Positions 57,520 to 64,000 of a stretch of DNA of 64,000 nt are shown here, piece after piece. This stretch comes from Helicostylum pulchrum (Eukaryota; Mucoromycota; Mucoromycetes; Mucorales; Mucoraceae): the NCBI GenBank assembly GCA_025677825.1, contig JAIXMO010000003.1:744001-808000 (forward strand). The letters run 5' to 3'. Every line of letters starts with the position of its first letter. Within the stretch, counting starts at the first letter, position 1. Below the pieces are notes generated by a model that was not told the origin of the DNA, searched no databases, and saw only the letters and a list, made by a program, of their open reading frames with translations. Position numbers and translations under genes: made by a program.

Positions 57520-57539
57520 TTTTGTTGTTGCTGTTTAAA

Positions 57540-57990
57540 AAAGAGCAAGAAAAGGTGTTAAAGGAAAAAAAAATGGGCTTCTTTGTCTTATAATCAAATA
57601 ACAACAACATTTCCTTTTTGGGAAGAAAAAATAACATTTCGTGTTCCAACGCACGCTTTCTTGTTCGGAGACGGACAGATTCTTCTGAACGAACAACATC
57701 GGGTGTTTCGATTTGATTGTTCACTTGCTCTGCTAATTGGTAATAAAGTTCTAACGTTCTAGTCTTCAGGCCCTTCATAGAAATAGTCAGTTAGAAAAGA
57801 GAATAAAAGAACCTATTATTATAATTACCGCCTTCAGAGTAAGCAACTTGTTTTCCGCACAACTTCCAATGCCCTTCGGCTTGGTAAGCGACTTCAAGGT
57901 CTTGAAGTGGGTTTTTAAAGCTTCTTCAGCTCTTGCTCTATCAGTGTAATCAACTTTGCGAAGAAGCCCTTGTACGTGAAATTATGGCCA
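57540..57990 (-). pseudogene. Coding relic, two exon-like pieces
   Basis: The minus strand reads KVDYTDRARAEEALKTHFKT and LKSLTKPKGIGSCAENKLLT before a GCG-GTAATT donor (about 57828). After CTATGAAG it reads GLKTRTLELYYQLAEQVNNQ, IETPDVVRSEESVRLRTRKR and ALEHEM (to about 57620), then runs into low-complexity. It has gene-like composition but no start Met or clean end. It may be a 5' gene fragment or part of a separate small gene. Not recognised. Confidence 0.35.
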
Positions 57991-58029
57991 TATATCAAGG
58001 GATCTTTTTGATTTTTCTTTTTAAGACTT

Positions 58030-59905
58030 CACTTTTTACAGCTGGGTGATCCTGCAATTTCTGAGGAAACCAAAAAGTTCTTGATGCGCCACTATACCAC
58101 AGGAAAAAAGCTTCGTTTGAAAGATATGTAAGAATTCATTTTTTAAAAAAGAAGAGAAAAAAAAGTTGCCAAAAAAGTCTATTTTATCATAATTACGGAA
58201 TAAGTACTACATTTTTAAGATTATTTTCGTCTTTCTGAAAAACACTTTTCCAATAACTGCCATAATCCTCTTCTGAAAATTTACTTGTCCAACTAACGAG
58301 GCATATCCGTTTGTAAGAGTATAAAAGAAAACGAAAAAGCTAAAAAAAAGAAAAAAGAAGCAAAGTAGCTACTAAAATAATATAAGATATAAGCTCGTTT
58401 AAAAGCTGAACATACAAGATACTTATTGGCATTATTAAAAATGAAACTATATAGAATAAATTGTTTTCATTGTTTATGAAAAAATAGAGGGCTTATTTGC
58501 TTATGTGATCTATTTGATGTAAATGTTGTTTCAGACATGAAAATAAAAAATAAAACCACTATTATTTATCCCTGTTCATAAACCGAGTAGTTTTTTTCTT
58601 ATAAAACTGGCCAAAACCTTCTTTACTGACCAAGAAGGAGACGCCAGCCATAAATTAAGATATTTAATTTGAATATGCATTACTGATGTGATCAAGCACA
58701 TACACAGATATATATTCTCATATATATTTACACATACTTGATTATCTCACGATTTTAACCATTATGGCTAATATGATTTTACTTATACATTTCTTTGTAG
58801 AAAAATGTCCTCCATTGACTACTTGGAAGTATACAACGTCACGGAAGCAGAAAAACTAAGCACCTAAGACGTATATATCCAACGTTTGCCAGGGTTAGCT
58901 TAAAATTTTTAACTTGCTGCTTATTTTTATTAACAAAATTCAAAAATAATAGGCTATCAATTTTAAAAAAAAACTTTCGATCTAGTTCCTCGTAACTTGG
59001 AGCAAATGCCTTTGTTTATCTTTTTACACACAACGTAAGATATACACACGATCAATCATTTGCGGGAATGTAGTATGTAAATCATCATTTATTCTAATAT
59101 ATATAGCTTTGATAATATTGGCAGTGAAATGCCCGACTTACTTACGAAAAGAATCACGAAGAGGAGTTCATATCCTTGGTCTTTTAAAATATGTATTTCA
59201 AAATCTAGGATGGTAAAAACGAAATAAAATTTCCCTTTATCTAATAAATTGGTCTGTTAATACTCTTATTCTTTAGTGACATCCCTTCTCAGGCATACAA
59301 ACATACAGACAAGAATTTATGCTCTATTATTACAATAGACTTTACTACGTATTGAAAAAATACTGAAGTCGCAGCAATTAAAGCGAAGCCATTAAACGTG
59401 TACGATGTATCTGTAGAACATGACGAATCAAGACTAAGAGAACTTTCTAAGAAACTATTACACAAAAGAATGGCAACGGCGACTAGTAAGGAATTTTCTA
59501 CTTTCAGCATGTGCTTTAATGGTATGCATTTATTATTTGGAAATATATTGTAGGGCACTCTTCTAAATATTTTGATTAACATATATATTTTATCAGGTAC
59601 AAATATCAATATGCATGAAATGAAATATGATGATGGAACACATCCATATACAAAGCTCGCCGCTGCTACCTTACCTACTCTTAGCACTACGTTTACTTAT
59701 ATGCAGCTATCGTTAGAATAGATCATTGGGTTTAAGGTAAAATAAGCATTTTAATTTATCCGATAACTAAAAGATTTAACTGTTAACTTTTATTTTTTAG
59801 GAGTCAATTATTAACACTTTACCAACAAAATCAGATAAAGACAAGCCGTATATGCATGGTGTCACAGTCAAGATGAAGCCTACCGCTCTTTATCTTTTGT
59901 AAGCC
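58030..59905 (+). pseudogene. Degraded multi-exon gene, unidentified
   Basis: Several plus-strand exon-like islands with splice signals appear. 58042-58128 (LGDPAISEETKKFLMRHYTT, GKKLRLKDM, bounded by TTTTTACAG and GTAAGA). 58801-58867 (KMSSIDYLEVYNVTEAEKLS, after TTTGTAG, then stop). About 59330-59535 (KNTEVAAIKAKPLNVYDVSV, EHDESRLRELSKKLLHKR, STFSMCFNG). About 59598-59735 (TNINMHEMKYDDGTHPYTKL, TLPTLSTTFTYMQLSLE, with an internal TAG). About 59802-59901 (ESIINTLPTKSDKDKPYMHG, VTVKMKPTALYLL). At least two in-frame stops occur and a repeat-derived stretch (58205-58530) sits inside. A former gene, now dead; family unknown. Confidence 0.4.
58205..58530. repeat. Dispersed block shared with 32305-32420 and 32835-33060
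   Basis: TTTTTAAGATTATTTTCGTCTTTCTGAAAA...CTTTTCCAATAACTGCCATAATC...GTCCAACTAACGA and, further on, TTTGTAAGAGTATAAA...GATATAAGCTCGTTTAAAAG align with the stretch before kelch gene K2. Its end (AAAATAGAGGGCTTATTTGCTTATGTGATCTATTT) matches 27280-27310 before K1. Confidence 0.5.
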
Positions 59906-60953
59906 GTATCTATTACCCCCATACCTTCCCTCGCTCTTTTGCCCCTTTTGTTTAAATATACCAGTACTCTTTATCAAGAGATGTCGCAAAACATTCAAGA
60001 AGTGACTTCACAAAATGTAGAAGAGTGTCCCGTTTTTCAACTGACTTCGAAATTGTTATAAGAAGCAGGTTAATGGAAGTTTTATATTTCCTGGTACATG
60101 AAAAATGTTTAGCCGAAAAGTGATAGTTTATACACTTGTTCATTTTGCGTTTGGCTGTTACTTGATAGAATTCCCGCTGCATGATTTAGTTATTCACACT
60201 TTCAGGTTGGTTTTATCTGCATATAAAGAAAGCTGGTGTGAATCAAGTTGGAACGACGAGTACACACTTGTACAATAAAAATGATTAACTAACGTATAAG
60301 TACGTAAATACGAGTATGATAGTATAATTACGCCATAATTAGTAAATAGATCATATGGGTACATAAAAGCGACTTTATTTTATTATCCTTATTTATCACT
60401 TCCTTTAAAAAGTCTTTTTTCGCCTTTTTTTTGTTTCTTCATTTTTTTTTTTTATTTATTTTTTCTTTTCATGTTTATACGCACTGATACAGTTCTTCTT
60501 ACAGTAATGATCATCCGTAAAGGTACTTTAGTGAAAAGTAACGGGACATTTTTTAATTAACCGTGCAAATTAAACCAAGCATCTTTTCATAGAACGGATG
60601 TAATTTATTGAAGACTGGATCTTGTATCACTGTCCCAGGTATTAAGATGTGGTGATTCACTCTTTTTATCAGGTCTTCATGACAGGTTACGATTGAAAAG
60701 CGTAGAACAAAGTGTGCTACTAGACCACTAGATAGTATTTACTTTTAATACTGAAGCTTTCGTTTTCCCTTCCTCGTTACTGTATGTAATATAATCGAAA
60801 TTGTTACTGGTAAGAAAAATAATAATAATGCTAGTATTACACTAACTGATTTAAACATAACATTGTGTAATTATTATTATTATAAAAAAATCGTATACAT
60901 TGTAAATACAGTTACAGCGCCAATATTTTACACCAAAAACGGTATAGTAGTAC
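59906..60953. other. Gene-free spacer downstream of K5
   Basis: No supported gene. Homopolymer-rich, with the 3' UTR-like 'GCGCCAATATTTTACACCAAAAACGG' (about 60915-60940) shared with K1 in reverse orientation. Confidence 0.45.
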
Positions 60954-63080
60954 TTATTTTGCGTCAGGTTTTACAGTGACCGGAATAGCGGAAGGCTTGA
61001 TAGCACTGGAAACATTAACAAGGTCTCTATTTGCAGAATGATAAAAGTCGTTATGGTCTACTGCAGTGGTTTCAGTATAACTAGGAGAGGAGTAGGCCTC
61101 TCCTGTATTTCTGGTTATTTCTGTAGCATCCGTGAATTGCGGAAAATTTGAGTTGGCAGCTGGTACTTCTTTATAGCGATCTTCAATCTCATCCCAATTA
61201 ACAGACATATGCTCATGTGTGCTGTCTTGTCCCTTTGCTTTCTTTTGACGCCGAAGGTAGAAAAATACAAAAGCGATAATACCCAAACCCTAAAAGAATA
61301 TTATATTATTTAAACCTGTTTAAATAACTTTATTTGCAGTTACTTACAATAACAATGGCACCTGCTGTAATTCCTCCGATGGCCCCTTTGCTTAATCCAT
61401 CAGATTTATTCGAATCAGTGACTGCATTAGACGCATAATTAGGGGCATAGAGAATATTAGATACACTTGAAACGTCAAGAGTAATTAATGAGGGATTTAA
61501 TACACCATCGGCACCTCTTCCAAATAAAATAAATAATATGGTACCTACTAAAACAGCTATTCGATAAAGATGGTGTTAAATGACCTATAATAGTGTTTTT
61601 TGACCCTCTATATGATAATTTATACCTGAATGAGTGAATCTAGGTCCGCTTAAATATACAGGAACATTGACATTATCATGCTTAGTCCAAGTATTAGTCT
61701 CTAAATTCAAGGTATAGCAGAAATTTCTAGAGGCTATAACTTTTAATTGAGTCACTGGTATTACACTAACTATTTTATAAATGCTCGTACCTGCTTTACC
61801 ATCCTCGGAACCTCCATAGAGAATGATATCTTGTGAATTTGGTACTATAAATAATTATTAGATTTAAAAAGATAGCTACGAAAAATACGTCGGCTACATA
61901 CATAGGTCGGCTGTATGATACATTCTGGTTGTGGGGATATCTCCTCCTAGTGTCTCATTTGACCAGGTACCAGATTTAGTGTCAAAAACGGCAGCCCAGC
62001 TAAAGGGTATATTGATTGGTGCCCAGTTATTTGTAGTAGTGTAGTAGGTACCTCCAAGATAATACACTTTACCAGTACTAGGATTAATTGTAGCCGTTTG
62101 AGAGGTAGGATAGAAATCTAAAAGTGTGTCAGACTGAGGAGAAAAAGGAGCCCATGTCTGATTTGAAAAGTATGTTAAATGATGGGCTTGTTTTCTTTTT
62201 TCTGAGAAAATTATATATTTACGCCAGAATCGGTGTTATGCGTTATAAAGCTATTGAATCCAACGTAGGATAAATTATTAGCGCCGAAAGTCACCGCATT
62301 TCCATTAGCAGAGATCTCAGGGGCAGAGGTATTTGCGTATCTAAGAAAAAAAATTAGTAATGGATCAAACTTCAGCTAAAGAAATATTTACTGTTCGAAT
62401 CCACCATAAAATCCAACCAGACCATTTGGCAAGTTAACAGCAGTCGCGGAGTAGCTATAAAAAAAATAGAGTGGTATAAATATACGTGAAATATACATAA
62501 CCAGTGATTAAGATTTTACATTTGTTTTACTCCTACGTTATCCACCGTATATGGAGTACCCTTCGCCCATGTATTTGTAGAAGCATCATAAATAACCGTC
62601 TGGTTATTATACTTAGACGCCGGACCTGTCTTAAAACCTCCATAAATCATAAATCGTTTTCCATCGGATAACGCAATTGATGTTGGTGTTTCTCGTTGGG
62701 ACATCCAAAAGGGAACTTTGGGTGTTACCTTATTCCACTGACTAATTAGAATATCACTTTTTTGCCCAGTAAATGCGTTGATATCTAGAGAATAAAAGTC
62801 TTCATCCAACGTTAATTGTGAATTTAATGTTGCAGAAATATCTCCTCCCCAACAATAAATCTTTTCACCAACGTAGCCGCAAGCTATGTATAAGTATGAA
62901 ACCAAAAATAAAATAAAATCAGTACATCTATTATATTTTAGCTTCTTTTAAAAAAAAAAAGCCCCTTTCTAAAAAAAAATCGTATTTACATGGAAAAGAA
63001 CGAGATGCTATAATATCACCCGCTAAAGCATAAGTAAAACATGCCACCAGAGAAAAAATTATCAGTGATAACTTTGCCAT
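60954..63080 (-). CDS. Kelch-repeat type I membrane protein K5 (inverted copy)
   Basis: Minus-strand member most like K1. ATG at 63080: MAKLSLIIFSLVACFTYALA, GDIIASRSFP. Exon 2 (about 62883-62517) has CGYVGEKIYCWGGDISATLN, SQWNKVTPKVPFWMSQRETP and RFMIYGGF. Following exons have VNLPNGLVGFYGGFEQ, YANTSAPEISANGNAVTFG, KVYYLGGTYYTTTNNW, PINIPFSWAAVFD, MYHTADL, DIILYGGSEDGKAG and LFILFGRGADGV. The stalk is GGLSKGAIGGITAGAIVIV, then GLGIIAFVFFYLRRQKKAKG, and the tail has VNWDEIEDRYKEVPAANSNF, ending VKPDAK at 60954. About 540 residues, no break seen. Its upstream DNA (63081-63650) is the reverse of K1's upstream DNA, so the inversion carried the promoter with it. Confidence 0.78.
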
Positions 63081-64000
63081 ATCGTTAAAATAAGTTTTAT
63101 CTTTTTATTATATTTTTTTTTTTCGAAGAAGAAAAGAATAAAGAGTAATTATTTTCTTTTTTCCACAGCTTTAGTAGAAACCGCAGTGTAACCTTTTACG
63201 ACAATGCCTAACTTATTTTGACACAAATAGTACCTACGCAAACGATATTTTTGGAAGTTCTTATATCCAGATGTAACACTGGGGCTTAGATATTTCTGTA
63301 ATTTCGGCGTACGAGATAAATTATGTAAGGTGTAGTGATAAATCTCAGTATCTATATATATATTTCTACCTGATGTAGTAATATACTCTCTCTGATTCAC
63401 TGGTGTAAAGCAGTTTATTTAGTTTCTTAAAGTATAAAGATTGCAACAGGTCTTTTTATTTTACTAATCGTGGTAGAGATACTAGTGCTGCTATTAGCGC
63501 CAAAATAAAGGTCATCAGACAAATGCAGTTGCTGAGAATAATATTTTTATTGCCGTTGTACCGTTTTATTACTGGTGAGATACATAGATACAGGCGGTTC
63601 AATTTTATTCCAGATCAACCTCAGGTACACGTAGTTCGTGTTACATCTTTATAATAACTATTAAGGAGAACTAATAAATTGATGTTTACAAGTACAGCTG
63701 TAGCAGTAATCAAAGAAAAAAAATCTTGACATAGATATATATTTTTTAGCTCGTCGTTCTTTTATAAGCTTACCTAATTGACGAAACCTTAGAGTAGAAA
63801 ATCCAATAGAAGTGATAATATCTTGGTATGTCAAGAAAGTGCTATAAAAAGAGGTATATACTGATACAGTGCTCACTGTACCAATTTGCGTGATTTAATA
63901 AGTTTTAACGACACGGTTTCTGTAGCCTACAAAGGATATGCGTATTCCCTTTCTTTCACCGTAAAATATGGTGGTTACGAGACGGAAAAAAGTTTCGCAG
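63081..64000. other. Upstream region of K5
   Basis: 63081-63650 is the reverse-complement counterpart of the K1 upstream block (for example 63485-63545 with 27958-28020, and 63160-63300 with 28220-28335). No gene is supported. From 63660 to the edge only short frames with no homologue in the window are seen. Confidence 0.5.

Noticed and set aside
59289..59687. 132-codon minus-strand hydrophobic ORF
   Set aside because: The plus strand in the same place shows spliced, gene-like sequence; the minus frame is its antisense shadow.
1..64000. tRNA, rRNA or CRISPR loci
   Set aside because: None could be recognised by eye; a tRNAscan/Rfam run would settle tRNA and small RNA genes.

Overview
The window looks like nuclear DNA of a filamentous fungus, most likely an early-diverging one (Mucoromycota, probably Mucorales). 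It is strongly AT-rich. Genes carry many short introns of about 45-110 nt with GT(A/G)AGT-like donors and homopolymer-filled interiors. Intergenic DNA is full of poly-A/T and poly-G runs. The housekeeping products (Dus4, Cfd1/Nubp2, Pet117, eS31, Rsc7/Swp82, Ubc7/UBE2G2) are eukaryotic. The lineage is inferred from family content; no marker gene fixes the species.

Layout. (1) 1-7.5 kb: four tandem minus-strand copies of a multi-spanning membrane protein resembling the UPF0658 Golgi family, sharing one exon plan. The oldest-looking copy has a long acidic tail. The three others have short tails, and the copy at the window edge carries an in-frame TGA. (2) 7.7-16.4 kb: a compact housekeeping block with DUS4 (+), CFD1/NUBP2 (-), a beta-rich unknown protein (-), a seven-exon SLC41/MgtE-type Mg2+ transporter (+) and a basic unknown protein (-). 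(3) 16.4-20.5 kb: gene-poor, with coding relics and dispersed repeats. (4) 20.5-25 kb: a dense cluster with a 41-aa metallothionein-like Cys peptide, PET117, a divergent ubiquitin-like/eS31 fusion, RSC7/SWP82, UBC7 and a small secreted Cys peptide. (5) 25-53.4 kb: an accessory region with four plus-strand copies (K1-K4) of a secreted/single-pass kelch-repeat receptor-like gene. Between them lie duplicated degenerate ORFs, dispersed repeats and a broken Helitron at 45.2-49.4 kb. (6) 53.9-57.5 kb: a large PH-domain/coiled-coil gene (-). (7) 57.5-60.9 kb: coding relics. (8) 60.9-63.1 kb: a fifth kelch gene (K5) in inverted orientation.

The most unusual content is the kelch receptor array. Its members share a signal peptide, a kelch/galactose-oxidase-like ectodomain, a glycine-rich transmembrane segment and a conserved cytoplasmic motif (W-D-x-I-E-x-x-Y-x-E-V-P). 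They appear to be shuffled by gene conversion: K2 is a K1/K3 mosaic with a tract of about 620 bp that I read as identical to K1, introns included. They are also copied by segmental duplication, since K3 and K4 with about 1 kb of upstream DNA flank the Helitron. A second notable item is the ribosomal protein eS31 fusion, whose ubiquitin-like partner has lost the Ile44 patch and the basic tail but keeps the Gly-Gly cleavage site.

All exon models were made by eye from splice signals and comparison between paralogues. Family calls rest on recognised motifs, not on database searches.
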